A DNA stretch of 64,000 nucleotides from Phyllobacterium endophyticum. Lineage in GTDB: Bacteria; Pseudomonadota; Alphaproteobacteria; Rhizobiales; Rhizobiaceae. Location of the stretch: NCBI RefSeq assembly GCF_003010935.1, contig NZ_PGGN01000003.1, positions 744,001 to 808,000 on the forward strand, written 5' to 3'. Positions 45,373 through 55,126 of this stretch are shown in pieces. How positions within the stretch are numbered: position 1 is the stretch's first letter; each line of letters begins with the position of its first letter. The notes beneath the pieces are model-generated. The model made no database searches, was not told the DNA's origin, and worked only from the letters and a program-made list of their open reading frames with translations. The translations under genes were made by a program, and so were the position numbers.

Positions 45373-47592
45373 ATGACCCACATCTTGCAGCCTCAGAGCC
45401 GCGCACTGTCGCGCCGCAGCTTCCTCGTCACTGTCGGCGGCTTAGGCATAGCAGTCGCGTTCGGGAGATCGCCCGGCCTTGCATACGGTGCAGACATGGC
45501 CCCCTCCGCCCAAGGTGACTTCCGTCCGAACGCCTGGGTCACGATCGCGGCGGACGGCACCGTCAGCATCATCGCGCCTGCGGTCGAGATGGGCCAGGGC
45601 ATCACAACGACACTGCCGCTCCTCGTCGCCGAGGAGCTAGATGCCGATTGGAACCGTGTGCGGGTCGTGCAGGCGCCCTCCGATGCCGAGACCTACGGTA
45701 ATCCCGGTTTCTATGGCATACAACTCACTGGCGGCAGCGAGTCTACGCGCGGCTACAATGCACTGCTCCGCCTGACCGGCGCCCAGACCCGCCTGGTCCT
45801 TCTGGCCGGCGCGGCCGGCATGCTGAACGTGCCAGTGAAGGAGCTCGAGACGGAGCCCCATAAGGTCGTGCATCCACCCTCGGGCCGCTCGCTCGACTAC
45901 GGTGAGATCGCTGTCAGGGCAGTGCTTCCGGATCCAATGCCGCAGGCGACTGAGGCTGATCTAAAGCCAAGCGACAGGTGGCGCTATATCGGAAGCAGGA
46001 CAATCCGGCGCATCGACGTGCCCTCCAAGGTCAATGGAACCGCAGTCTTCGGTATCGACGTCCAGCTTCCGAACATGCTCTTTGGAGCGGTTCTGCGGGC
46101 GCCGGTTCAGGACGAACGGCCTGAGATCATCGACGACGCCGAAGCGCGAAACGTGCCCGGCATCACCCATATCGTCCCGCTGCCCTACGGCGTCGGCATT
46201 ATCGGCGAAACGGTCGAAGCTACGAAGCGTGCTAAAGATCTGCTCAAGGTGACCTGGAGCACCACATCACGGGTCAGAAATTATACAAGCCAGCGACTGC
46301 TCGACGAGTATCGCGCCGTCGGCCGCGACCTTGGCCAGCAAGGTGTTCCTGCGCACACCAATGGTGACGCTGAGGCTGCGATCGCCGGGGCCGCGAGGGT
46401 AATCGAGGTCGACTACATGAGCGACCATGTCGCCCACGCGACCATGGAGCCGATGAACGCCACGGCGCTTGTCACCGGCGACAGGGTGGAGATCTGGGCG
46501 CCGACCCAGGGTCCGACGGGCACACAGGGTTTCGCGGCAGAGGTGGTGCGCACTGCGCCCGACAAGGTCAAGGTCAACACAACCCTGCTCGGCGGCGGCT
46601 TCGGGCGCAAGGCGGAGGCAGATTTCATCGTCGATGCGGTGTCGCTGGCCAAGGCCGTGGAGGGCCGGCCGGTTAAGGTCATCTGGAGCCGGGAAGATGA
46701 CGTCCGGCACGACACGTTCCGGCCACTCGAGGCACAGCACGTTAAGGTCGGACTCGATGCCGAGGGGAACATCGTCGGCTGGCGGCATCGCATCGTGGCG
46801 GACTCGATCTTTGCACGCACATTGCCGCCCGTCTTCGCGGAGGCAGGCGGTCACGACGACGTCGTGACCGAAGGCGCAAAATTCAATTACGCCGTGCCGG
46901 CCCACCAGATCGAATACCTGCGGCAGGACAAGGGTCTCGCCATCGGATTCTGGTTCGCGGTGGGGGTCGGCTATACGCGGTTTGCGATCGAATGTGTCAT
47001 CGACGAGATTGCAGCCGCCAGAGGCATCGATCCCGCCGCGTTGCGGCTGGAACTTCTCAAGGACCAGCCGCGCGCGCGCAAAGTGATCGAGACCGTTGCC
47101 CGGATGGCTGAGTGGGATCGCGCCCGGGACGGTAGGGGGCTCGGCTTGGCTTACTCCGATGCCTTCGGCTCGCATTGCGCCCAGGTCGCCGAGGTTTCGC
47201 TCAACCGCGACACTGGCGAAATCCGAGTGCACAAGGTCTGGTGCGCGATCGATCCCGGCGTGGCGATCCAGCCCCTCCATATCGAGGCCATGATGATGAC
47301 TGGAATCACCAACGGTACCGGCCATGCCCTCTTCGAGCAAATCAACGTCGTCAATGGCGAGGTTCAGGAGTCAAATTTCGACACGTATCGGGTGATCCGC
47401 ATGTCCGAGGCGCCTGAGATCGAGGTCGCCGTGGTGCCGACGCCCGGGAGTCCGTTTGGCGGCATTGGTCAGGCTGGCCTCCCTCCCACGGGTCCGGCAA
47501 TCGCCAACGCCGTCGCGCACCTCACAGGGGGTGTGCGACTTCGGCACTATCCGTTCACTCCAGACCGAGTTAAGGCAGCGCTCGAAGCCTGA
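45373..47592 (+). CDS. iorB: Molybdopterin-binding subunit of a molybdenum hydroxylase, IorB-like
   Basis: A 739-residue large subunit. A Tat signal (SRRSFLVTVGGLGIAVAF) directs export of the folded enzyme. The molybdopterin-binding motif GGGFGRKAEADF and the C-terminal region with PPTGPAIANAVAHL are present. At the usual catalytic Glu position (Gly-Glu-Pro in the family) this protein has Gly-Gln-Ala: Gln700 (codon 47470-47472). The substrate is an aldehyde or N-heteroaromatic compound by family. It is directly after iorA. Confidence 0.92.
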   Translation: MTHILQPQSRALSRRSFLVTVGGLGIAVAFGRSPGLAYGADMAPSAQGDFRPNAWVTIAADGTVSIIAPAVEMGQGITTTLPLLVAEELDADWNRVRVVQAPSDAETYGNPGFYGIQLTGGSESTRGYNALLRLTGAQTRLVLLAGAAGMLNVPVKELETEPHKVVHPPSGRSLDYGEIAVRAVLPDPMPQATEADLKPSDRWRYIGSRTIRRIDVPSKVNGTAVFGIDVQLPNMLFGAVLRAPVQDERPEIIDDAEARNVPGITHIVPLPYGVGIIGETVEATKRAKDLLKVTWSTTSRVRNYTSQRLLDEYRAVGRDLGQQGVPAHTNGDAEAAIAGAARVIEVDYMSDHVAHATMEPMNATALVTGDRVEIWAPTQGPTGTQGFAAEVVRTAPDKVKVNTTLLGGGFGRKAEADFIVDAVSLAKAVEGRPVKVIWSREDDVRHDTFRPLEAQHVKVGLDAEGNIVGWRHRIVADSIFARTLPPVFAEAGGHDDVVTEGAKFNYAVPAHQIEYLRQDKGLAIGFWFAVGVGYTRFAIECVIDEIAAARGIDPAALRLELLKDQPRARKVIETVARMAEWDRARDGRGLGLAYSDAFGSHCAQVAEVSLNRDTGEIRVHKVWCAIDPGVAIQPLHIEAMMMTGITNGTGHALFEQINVVNGEVQESNFDTYRVIRMSEAPEIEVAVVPTPGSPFGGIGQAGLPPTGPAIANAVAHLTGGVRLRHYPFTPDRVKAALEA

Positions 47593-48016
47593 CCTTCTTC
47601 GGGCCACGCGGTGGATTAGCCCATCCCACATAGCCGCGCGACATCGCAGCCATGTGGAGGCCCTTTTTTAATCTCTGCGCCGCCTTACCTGCAGGCCATG
47701 ATCACCTTGTGTCGGTGGCATTCCCACCGCTTGAAGCTGCTTTGACCTATAATGCGCATTACCTTGCTGCTCGATTACGGCATCGTGGGCCATGCGCCGA
47801 CCACCCGCCCCTTGTCCACACTACGGCAGAAGGCTTCCGGTGAAAGCGACTCTCCCACTTTATCGAATTGAAGGTGCGGCGATTCCTTCGTCCCATCAAG
47901 ACGGCCAATCATCCATTTGTAGGAATGGGCAATTTATTTAAAGGATCGCGTGTGTTCGTCTGAGCCGGAAAAGAATAGCCTCTCAGGTGAAATAGCTGAA
48001 ATCCCGAGAGTTGTTC
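47593..48016. other. 424-bp spacer between the two IorAB operons
   Basis: No gene is recognised. A T-run near 47665-47671, after the G/C-rich AGGCCC, could be part of a transcription end for the first operon. The second operon must have its promoter in the last ~200 bp, but no clear -35/-10 pair was identified. Confidence 0.45.
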
Positions 48017-48484
48017 ATGTCGTATGCGATCTCCGTTAATGGCCAAGTTCACCACGTCGAAGATGACGGACAAACTCCCCTCCTCTGGGTGCTTCGCGAT
48101 ACGTTGAAGCTGTCCGGCACGAAGTATGGCTGCGGTGCAGCGCAATGTGGCGCATGCACGGTGCATGTCGATGGCAAGCCGATGCGTTCATGTACACTCT
48201 CGCTCGAGAGGGCTTCGTCCGCCCGGATCACCACGATAGAGGCTGTAGAAGGCGCCGACGTGAGGGCGATCCAGGACGCCTGGGTCGCGCACGACGTCCC
48301 GCAATGTGGCTTCTGTCAATCGGGGCAGGTCATGAGCGCGATCGCGTTGCTTCGCACCGTCGAGAAACCTACCGACCGCGATATCGATCTGGCCATGAGC
48401 GGCAACCTCTGTCGATGCGCCACTTACAATCGCATCCGCGCCGCCATCCACGATGCCGCATCGAAGTTGGGTACACCGACATGA
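48017..48484 (+). CDS. (2Fe-2S) subunit of a second molybdenum hydroxylase, IorA-like
   Basis: A 155-residue paralog of the gene at 44917, with [12 protein letters not shown] and QCGFCQSGQV plus CRCATY. It overlaps the next gene by 4 bp (ATGA at 48481). The ATG at 48017 is preceded by GAGAG. Confidence 0.93.
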   Translation: MSYAISVNGQVHHVEDDGQTPLLWVLRDTLKLSGTKYGCGAAQCGACTVHVDGKPMRSCTLSLERASSARITTIEAVEGADVRAIQDAWVAHDVPQCGFCQSGQVMSAIALLRTVEKPTDRDIDLAMSGNLCRCATYNRIRAAIHDAASKLGTPT

Positions 48485-49173
48485 GCTGGCGTGCATCCGC
48501 CTTCGGAAACTGGCGTCGCCGACTTAAGGTTGGCGTCTTGTCTGTACTTGGACTGATCGTGGTGGTGGGTGCGGGCGGCCTTGCCTACGCGCTGTACCCT
48601 AGAACCATGCCGCAGACACAGTCTATCGAAATTAAGCTGCAACCTGCCGAGGTCGAACGCCTGCGCCTGGCGTCTGATTTCGCTGCGATAGCCGATCTGA
48701 ACGAACGTTCGGTCGCGCTGTTCGAGGAAGCGGGTCGCGTGATCCAGCATCCACGCTGTATGAATTGTCATCCGCAAACGGATCGGCCGACACAGACTGA
48801 TGCCATGCGCGCCCACGTGCCATGGGTCACGCGCGGCCTGGACGGCGGCGGTGCTTCGACACTGCGCTGCTCAACCTGCCACGGGGACACGAATTTCGAG
48901 CCATCCGGCGTGCCCGGCAATCCAACGTGGATGCTCGCGCCGATCGAAATGGCCTGGCAGGGCAAGACGCTCGGCGATATCTGCAGGCAACTTCTGGATC
49001 CCACACGCTCGCACATGACACGAGAAGAACTGCTCCGTCACATGACAGAGGACGAACTGGTCGGCTGGGCATGGCATCCGGGCGCAAACCGGCGGCCTGT
49101 GCCCGGCGCTCAGGCGGAGTTCGGAGCGCTGATCAAAGCCTGGCTGGAAACCGGTGCAGCCTGCCCGCCATGA
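48481..49173 (+). CDS. Membrane-anchored dihaem-type cytochrome c inside the second Ior operon
   Basis: A 230-residue protein with an N-terminal anchor helix (about residues 17-38) and two haem motifs, CMNCH (93-97) and CSTCH (130-134). The middle carries PSGVPGNPTWMLAPIEMAW. Its place between the small and large subunit genes suggests it takes electrons from the [2Fe-2S] subunit to the respiratory chain. It is known in some isoquinoline-oxidoreductase clusters as an accessory cytochrome. Confidence 0.85.
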   Translation: MSWRASAFGNWRRRLKVGVLSVLGLIVVVGAGGLAYALYPRTMPQTQSIEIKLQPAEVERLRLASDFAAIADLNERSVALFEEAGRVIQHPRCMNCHPQTDRPTQTDAMRAHVPWVTRGLDGGGASTLRCSTCHGDTNFEPSGVPGNPTWMLAPIEMAWQGKTLGDICRQLLDPTRSHMTREELLRHMTEDELVGWAWHPGANRRPVPGAQAEFGALIKAWLETGAACPP

Positions 49174-49206
49174 GCAAGCCCCGCCAACCCTGATAAGAGG
49201 ATACCC

Positions 49207-51414
49207 ATGATCGATTTGCCCGAAAAGAAATCGCGCTTCCGGATGACGCGCCGCCGGTTGATCCTGGGTGGATCGCTGATCGGCGGCGCACTGGTCGTCG
49301 GCTACATCGCAACCAACCCGATGCAGGTCGCCGGCGCGATCCTGCAAGGCGGCGGTGATGATCCGCGGCCCAGCGCTTTCGGACCCTTCATCCGTATTAC
49401 CGATGACGGCTGGATAACAGTCGTTAACAAGCAGCAGGAACTGGGTCAGGGCATCCATGCCGGTCTCGCCGCGATCGTCGCCGAGGAGCTCGACGCGGAT
49501 TGGGACAGAGTGCGCGTCGTCGATTCGCGCAGCAATTTTCGCGCCTACGGCCCGCAGATGACAGGAGCGTCGAACGGCATTGCATCCAATTGGGACCTGA
49601 TGCGCAATGCCGGTGCCGCGGCACGTGCCATGTTCGTGGCCGCGGCCGCTCTCCGGTGGGGCGTTCCGAGCGGCTCGATCGATATCCGCAACGGCATTGT
49701 GTCACACCTCGACTCACGTCGCACTGCCACCTTCCCGGAACTCCTCGCCGACGCTTCGCGCCAGCCGCCGCCGGACTCGCCCATGCTTAAACAGCCGGCG
49801 GACTATCGGCTGATCGGGACCGACAAGGTGCGGCGCAAGGATAGCCTTTCGAAGAGCACGGGCGCCCAGGTCTACACGCAGGACATCCAGCGCCCGGACA
49901 TGCTGGTCGCGATGGTCGCGCATAGCCCCCGCTTCGGCGGCACGCTGGCGCGGTTCGATGCATCCGACGCGCGCAAGGTGAAGGGCGTCGTCGATGTCTT
50001 CGCGACCGAAACCGGCGTTGCCGTGGTCGCCGAAACGACTTTTGCCGCATGGAAGGGGCGCGATGCGCTTCGCATCGAATGGGACGACAGCGAAGCCGAA
50101 ACGCGCTCCACGCACGAACTCGTCCGCTACTATCACGATATCGCGGCAGGACGCAGCGATGTGGAACCGGCCGAGTTCGATTCCAAGGGCGACGACTCTG
50201 AGGTCCCGTTCGATGATGATGTAGCGGATTTCGCCTTCGACTTTCCCTATCTCGCGCATGCGCCCATGGAGACACTCGACTGTGTTGCCCAGGTGAACGG
50301 CTGGGACGTGTCGATCACATCGGGCGCGCATCTGGCGACGGTTGATCAGGTCTATGCGGCGTTTGCCGCCCGCACCATTCCCGGCAAGGTCGACATCGAA
50401 GTGGTGCCTGCCGGCGGGTCGTTCGGCCGCCGCGGCGTTCTGAGCTCTGACTATCTCGTCGAATGTGTGCGGATCGCCAAGCGGACCGATGGCCGCCCTG
50501 TCAAGCTGATGTGGAGCCGCGAGGACGAGATAGCATCCGGCTATTTCCGGCCGATGTCGCATCACCGTGTGTGGGTTCAATTGGGTCGGGACGGATTTCC
50601 GACGCGCTGGCGCATCCACAGCGTCTGCCAATCGCTTCTTCCCGTTGGGCCGAACTCTCTGGCGACCGAAGGGATCACCCACTCGCCCTATTTCTCGACC
50701 GCTTCGACCGTCGATGGCAAGATCTTCACACCGACCTTTCCGGTCGTGGTCGGCTTATGGCGCTCGGTCGGTCATTCCTATACCGCCCTGGTGATGGAGC
50801 ATATCATCGATCAACTTGCCCGGCGGGCCGGCCTCGACCCGGCAGCGTACCGACGTGTGTTCTACGAAAAAGTGGAGGATAAGCGACGGCTGGCAGTACT
50901 TGACGAGCTTTGCCTGAAGGCAGGATGGGGCACGCCGCTCGAAACCGGCTGGGCGCGGGGCCTCGCTATTCACGAAGCCTTCGGCACGATCGTTGGCCAG
51001 GTCGCCGAGGTGCGTTTGGTCGACGGCCGGCCCCTCGTGCGCCGCGTCGTGGCCGTCGTCGATTGCGGTATCGCCATCGCGCACGACCAGATCGCAGCGC
51101 AAATGGAGGGGAGCATCGGCTTCGGTCTGTCTGCTGCTCTTTATGGCGCGATCACGCTAAAGGACGGTATCGTTCAGGAAACCAATTTCGATCGGTACCT
51201 CGTTTTGCGTATGAACGAGATGCCCGTCGTCGAAACCCACATTATCGCCTCCACGAGCAGGCCAACCGGAATGGGCGAGCCGGGGGTAGCACCAATTGCA
51301 CCGGCGGTCGCAAACGCAATTCTGGCATTGACTGGGCAGCCAACATCACGCCTGCCGTTCCTCGACGGAAACGCGCGCAGCAATACGGACGTGTCCGCGC
51401 AATTTAACGGTTAG
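49207..51414 (+). CDS. Molybdopterin-binding subunit of a second molybdenum hydroxylase, IorB-like
   Basis: A 735-residue large subunit with an N-terminal Tat-like signal (TRRRLILGGSLIGGALVVG) and the molybdopterin motif GGSFGRRGVLSSDY. The C-terminal GMGEPGVAPIAPAVANAI keeps the Gly-Glu-Pro catalytic motif, unlike the first copy. It converges with the AraC gene 4 bp away. Confidence 0.92.
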   Translation: MIDLPEKKSRFRMTRRRLILGGSLIGGALVVGYIATNPMQVAGAILQGGGDDPRPSAFGPFIRITDDGWITVVNKQQELGQGIHAGLAAIVAEELDADWDRVRVVDSRSNFRAYGPQMTGASNGIASNWDLMRNAGAAARAMFVAAAALRWGVPSGSIDIRNGIVSHLDSRRTATFPELLADASRQPPPDSPMLKQPADYRLIGTDKVRRKDSLSKSTGAQVYTQDIQRPDMLVAMVAHSPRFGGTLARFDASDARKVKGVVDVFATETGVAVVAETTFAAWKGRDALRIEWDDSEAETRSTHELVRYYHDIAAGRSDVEPAEFDSKGDDSEVPFDDDVADFAFDFPYLAHAPMETLDCVAQVNGWDVSITSGAHLATVDQVYAAFAARTIPGKVDIEVVPAGGSFGRRGVLSSDYLVECVRIAKRTDGRPVKLMWSREDEIASGYFRPMSHHRVWVQLGRDGFPTRWRIHSVCQSLLPVGPNSLATEGITHSPYFSTASTVDGKIFTPTFPVVVGLWRSVGHSYTALVMEHIIDQLARRAGLDPAAYRRVFYEKVEDKRRLAVLDELCLKAGWGTPLETGWARGLAIHEAFGTIVGQVAEVRLVDGRPLVRRVVAVVDCGIAIAHDQIAAQMEGSIGFGLSAALYGAITLKDGIVQETNFDRYLVLRMNEMPVVETHIIASTSRPTGMGEPGVAPIAPAVANAILALTGQPTSRLPFLDGNARSNTDVSAQFNG

Positions 51415-51418
51415 CGAG

Positions 51419-52474
51419 TCATGCAGGTCCTGGGTCCGGCGCAGGTCGCCCGCCCATTGCCACCGCAACAACATTGTGCTGAACGCGACGGCTACCATTC
51501 TCGGAATCTGGGCGCCGCTCATGGGACAGCGAGCTTGCGGCAACGGAAATCGCCTCCGGCTCCGCCTTCCGAAAGCGCCCGTATTGGCGAGGCGAGCATC
51601 CCATGACGCGTTTGAAGGCCGTGCTAAACGCACTTTCCGATTCATAGCCGAGCGAAGCGGCAACCGTCGAGACGGGATCGCTTGAATTCTCCAGCCTGTC
51701 GCAGGCAAGCAGCATTCGCCACCTTGCCACGTACTGCATCGGAGGCTCGCCCACGCGCTCCTTGAACCTGAGCGCAAATGTTGAACGTGACATGCCGGCA
51801 ATCTCACCAAGCTCTTGTAGGGCCCATGGATATGCGGGTTCGGCATGGATAGCCTTGATCGCGGCGCCAAGTTGTTTATCCGCCAGAGAGAAGAACCAGC
51901 CGACACGGTCGCCGCCACCCGTGTCCAGATGCACACGCAGAGCCTGCACCAGCATCAGATGGGCCAAGTGCTGCGCCACGAGGGCGTTGCCGGGCTGCTC
52001 TTCTCGCAGCTCCTTCATCATTTGCTCGACCGACCAGCGCAGGGCTGCCCGCTCGGGTTGCTCGTGAATGTGGACGATCGGCGGAAGCAGGCCCAGCAGC
52101 ATATCGGCGTGATTGCCCTTCACGCCAAAGCGGCTTCCGACAAGAAACAATCCGCCGCCGCCGTTGAGCGTGACCACACCACCCCTTCGCGCCGCCGGGA
52201 ATATCTCCCCGGCCCCGACCGCAGGCCCATCGATGTCGCTGCCAAGCCGGAAGGGGCGACCCGTCGGCAGCACGAAGCAATCGCCAGCCTCCAGGCGCAC
52301 CGCATCGCTGACACCCTCGACGGTGAGCCAGCAGCCACCCGACACGACCGCATAACATTTGATGAGCTTGTGCTGATCGCCGAACTGGACAGCCCAGTCA
52401 CCGCCAGCGTCGAAGCCGGAAGACACATAGGCATGAGGTTTTAGAAGCGAAAGGACGTCAGATAGGGGATCCAT
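51419..52474 (-). CDS. AraC family transcriptional regulator with cupin domain
   Basis: A 351-residue regulator: an N-terminal cupin-type sensing domain (about residues 10-180) and a C-terminal AraC helix-turn-helix pair (AGMSRSTFALRFKERVGEPP near 230-250, and ASLGYESESAFSTAFKRVMG). The last ~50 residues are an extra tail. It converges with the second iorB. Likely targets are the divergent NmrA/SDR genes at 52649 onward. Confidence 0.9.
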   Translation of the reverse strand: MDPLSDVLSLLKPHAYVSSGFDAGGDWAVQFGDQHKLIKCYAVVSGGCWLTVEGVSDAVRLEAGDCFVLPTGRPFRLGSDIDGPAVGAGEIFPAARRGGVVTLNGGGGLFLVGSRFGVKGNHADMLLGLLPPIVHIHEQPERAALRWSVEQMMKELREEQPGNALVAQHLAHLMLVQALRVHLDTGGGDRVGWFFSLADKQLGAAIKAIHAEPAYPWALQELGEIAGMSRSTFALRFKERVGEPPMQYVARWRMLLACDRLENSSDPVSTVAASLGYESESAFSTAFKRVMGCSPRQYGRFRKAEPEAISVAASSLSHERRPDSENGSRRVQHNVVAVAMGGRPAPDPGPA

Positions 52475-52648
52475 GGACTCATCTCGGACGATTGCGAAGG
52501 TAAAGCGGATTATGCAGCATAGAACGTCCTAAAGCAACCGCCTACGTCTTAAGCCCAGACATAAATGCTGGCGGCGCCATGTCTGCCTTGCCAACTCGGT
52601 GGGCGCGGCCGCCGACCGCGCTTTGGCCTTTGAACACCGGAGTAAAAC

Positions 52649-53533
52649 ATGATCGTTGTAACCGCCCCCACTGGCGATACTGGCCGTCAAGTCGTGCAGA
52701 AACTTCTCCAATCAGGCGCACCAATTCGGGTGATCGCACGCGATCCATCCCATCTTACCGAAGAGGTGCGAGATAGCGTCGAGGTCGTCCAAGGTTCGCA
52801 CGGGGATCCTGGCATCGTCAATGAAGCGTTCAGCGGCGCCGACGCCGTATTCTGGCTGGTGCCTCCCGACCCGAAGGCCGTTTCCGTCAAGGCGGCCTAC
52901 GTCGATTTCACCCGTCCCGCAGCAGCGGCTTTGATGGAGCAAAGCGTCAAGCGCGTCGTTGCGATCACGGCACTCGGGCGCGGCTCGCCGCTCGCCGACA
53001 AGGCGGGTTTCGTCTCCGGATCGCTGGCTACGGACGACTTGATTGCCGGCACGGGCGTCGCATTCCGTGGTTTGGCTAACCCGTCCTTCATGGACAACAT
53101 CGCCCGGCAAGCGAGCGCGATCAGGGATCTGGACAAGTTCTTCATGCCCATCTCGGGCGACCTCAAGCTACCGTGCGTTGCAACGCGCGACATCGCAGCG
53201 GTCGCGGCACGCTGGCTGCTCGACGACAATTGGACTGACCAGGGCGAGGTGCCGGTTCTCGGGCCCGAGGACATTTCGTTCAACGACATGGCCGCGATTA
53301 TATCCGATGTGCTCGGCAAGGTGGTCACCTACCAGCAGATCAGCTTCGACGCCTACAAGGCTCGCTTCATACAGTTCGGCTTCTCCGATGCCATGGCCCA
53401 GGGCATGTCGGACATGGCCTGGGCAAAGGCTAACGGCCTCGATTTGGCAGTGTCGAGGATGCCGGAAAATGCAACGCCGACCGGCTTCCGGCAGTGGTGC
53501 GAGGATACGCTCAAGCCCGCCATCAACACTTGA
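52649..53533 (+). CDS. NAD(P)H-binding protein, NmrA family
   Basis: A 294-residue Rossmann protein. The nucleotide loop TAPTGDTGRQVVQKLL (residues about 5-20) is a GxxGxxG variant, and the middle has DAVFWLVPPDP and RVVAITALGRGS, as in NmrA/HSCARG and related NADPH-quinone reductase-like proteins. Transcription starts divergent from the AraC gene. Function (sensor or oxidoreductase) not known. Confidence 0.88.
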   Translation: MIVVTAPTGDTGRQVVQKLLQSGAPIRVIARDPSHLTEEVRDSVEVVQGSHGDPGIVNEAFSGADAVFWLVPPDPKAVSVKAAYVDFTRPAAAALMEQSVKRVVAITALGRGSPLADKAGFVSGSLATDDLIAGTGVAFRGLANPSFMDNIARQASAIRDLDKFFMPISGDLKLPCVATRDIAAVAARWLLDDNWTDQGEVPVLGPEDISFNDMAAIISDVLGKVVTYQQISFDAYKARFIQFGFSDAMAQGMSDMAWAKANGLDLAVSRMPENATPTGFRQWCEDTLKPAINT

Positions 53534-53572
53534 GCCCGAACTCAAATACCTCAACAACAGGAGTATCAAAGC

Positions 53573-54328
53573 ATGCATCTGACTGGTCGCACCATTCTCA
53601 TCACCGGCGGGTCGAGCGGCATTGGGCGCGGGCTCGCCGAAGCGTTCCATCGGGGCGGCAACCACGTCATCATCGCGGGACGGCGCCAAGCGCTTCTTGA
53701 CGAGATCACCGAAGCGCATCCGGGGATGCATGGGCTGCAGGTGGATATGCAGGCCCCCGAGGCGATCACTCGTCTGGCCGAAGACGTTCAATCCCTTTTT
53801 CCCGACCTCGACGTTCTTGTGAACAATGCCGGCATTTCCCGTCTCGAGGCGTGGGATCGCGACGCGATCGACATCGACACATCGCTCTCCATCATCGAGA
53901 CCAATATTCTGGGCGTCCTACGGCTGACGGCGGCCCTGCTGCCGACACTCGCGAGGCAGCCAAACTCGACCATCATCACCACAACATCGGGTCTCGCCTT
54001 CGTACCGCGCTTCAACTACCCCACCTATTGCGCGAGCAAGGCGTTTCTCCATTCCTGGCTGCAGTTCCTGCGTCATCAGTTGCGGCATAAACCGATCGAA
54101 GTCATCGAGCTTCCACCGCCCTATGTGCAGACCGAACTCGCGGGGCCTCAGCAGGCGAACGATCCCGTTGCCATGCCGCTGGCCGACTACATAGCCGAAG
54201 TTGTCAGGCTTCTCGGAGAGCCCACACCGGCCGATGGCGAAATCCTGGTCGAGCGGGTCAAGGGTCTGCGCATGGCGGAACGGCGCGGCATCTATCCGGA
54301 CATATACGCCAATCTGAACCAGGCTTAG
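53573..54328 (+). CDS. SDR family oxidoreductase (DltE-like)
   Basis: A 251-residue short-chain dehydrogenase. The cofactor loop TGGSSGIGRGLAEAF, NNAG (LVNNAGIS) and catalytic Tyr-x3-Lys in YCASK are intact, and Ser lies in the TTTSGLAF strand. It follows the NmrA gene by 39 bp in the same operon. Confidence 0.92.
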   Translation: MHLTGRTILITGGSSGIGRGLAEAFHRGGNHVIIAGRRQALLDEITEAHPGMHGLQVDMQAPEAITRLAEDVQSLFPDLDVLVNNAGISRLEAWDRDAIDIDTSLSIIETNILGVLRLTAALLPTLARQPNSTIITTTSGLAFVPRFNYPTYCASKAFLHSWLQFLRHQLRHKPIEVIELPPPYVQTELAGPQQANDPVAMPLADYIAEVVRLLGEPTPADGEILVERVKGLRMAERRGIYPDIYANLNQA

Positions 54329-54437
54329 GCGTCCCGTTTATCGTCGCACGGTCGGAGCGAAACGCCGGGAGCGTAGCTCGGTGTGCCCGGTCCTTACCTA
54401 AAACCTCCTCTGGAGGCCAACGAAAGGAGACTTCGAG

Positions 54438-54962
54438 ATGAGCAGTGTACACGTTCAAAAAGCGCCCCAAAGGCGGCCGCAGGCCGATCACCGCCTGCAC
54501 CGCGGCAAATTCATCCTGTGGACAGTCATCGCTTCCGTCGTCGCGGCCTTTGCCGCCTGGCTCAGCGCAGCGCTCAGCCTGGAGGTCTGGGTGATGTTCG
54601 CGGGATTCATCGCGTGGTTCACACGGCCGACATCACCGAAGAACAGCTCGGCGGCGATGCTGTGCCTCTGGCTCGGCATCGCGATAGGTGCCTTGTCCCA
54701 CATCCTGACCGGTGCCCTGATCCCTTCGCTCGACCAGCTGGCTCTTCCGGCTGTCGTGTTCCTCGTTGCGATCGTCATCGTCGGCCTGCGAACACACAGC
54801 GTTCTCGGCAACATGCTTTCGTGGTTCCTCGGAATGGTAACGTACTTCGCGGCCGAACTCGATTTTGCCGTCGCGTCGTTCATGCATCTGGCCATCGCGA
54901 CCGGAATCGGTGGACTTGCCGGCTACACTTGCCAAGCTCTCAACAGGCGCTTCGCCGAGTAG
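54438..54962 (+). CDS. DUF1097 membrane protein
   Basis: A 174-residue membrane protein with about five helices, matching DUF1097: FILWTVIASVVAAFAAWLSA, VWVMFAGFIAWFTR, LCLWLGIAIGALSHILTGAL and later helices. GGAGAC precedes the ATG. Function unknown. It lies downstream of the SDR gene by 109 bp and could be part of the same unit. Confidence 0.85.
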   Translation: MSSVHVQKAPQRRPQADHRLHRGKFILWTVIASVVAAFAAWLSAALSLEVWVMFAGFIAWFTRPTSPKNSSAAMLCLWLGIAIGALSHILTGALIPSLDQLALPAVVFLVAIVIVGLRTHSVLGNMLSWFLGMVTYFAAELDFAVASFMHLAIATGIGGLAGYTCQALNRRFAE

Positions 54963-55126
54963 CGTCCAGTTGCATCGGTTTGCAAAAGCCGTGGCAAGAT
55001 GCGGCTGAGGACGATACTCTTGTGCTCAGCCGCAATCATGTGCATGACGTTGAAGCGCCTCAGCCCCTATCTCGTGAGGATGTTGGATTGATGCTGTTGC
55101 GTTACCGGACAACGGGACACTCCATC

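Noticed and set aside
46267..47340. 357-codon minus-strand reading inside the first iorB.
   Set aside because: It is the antisense shadow of a high-GC gene with clear molybdopterin motifs on the plus strand.
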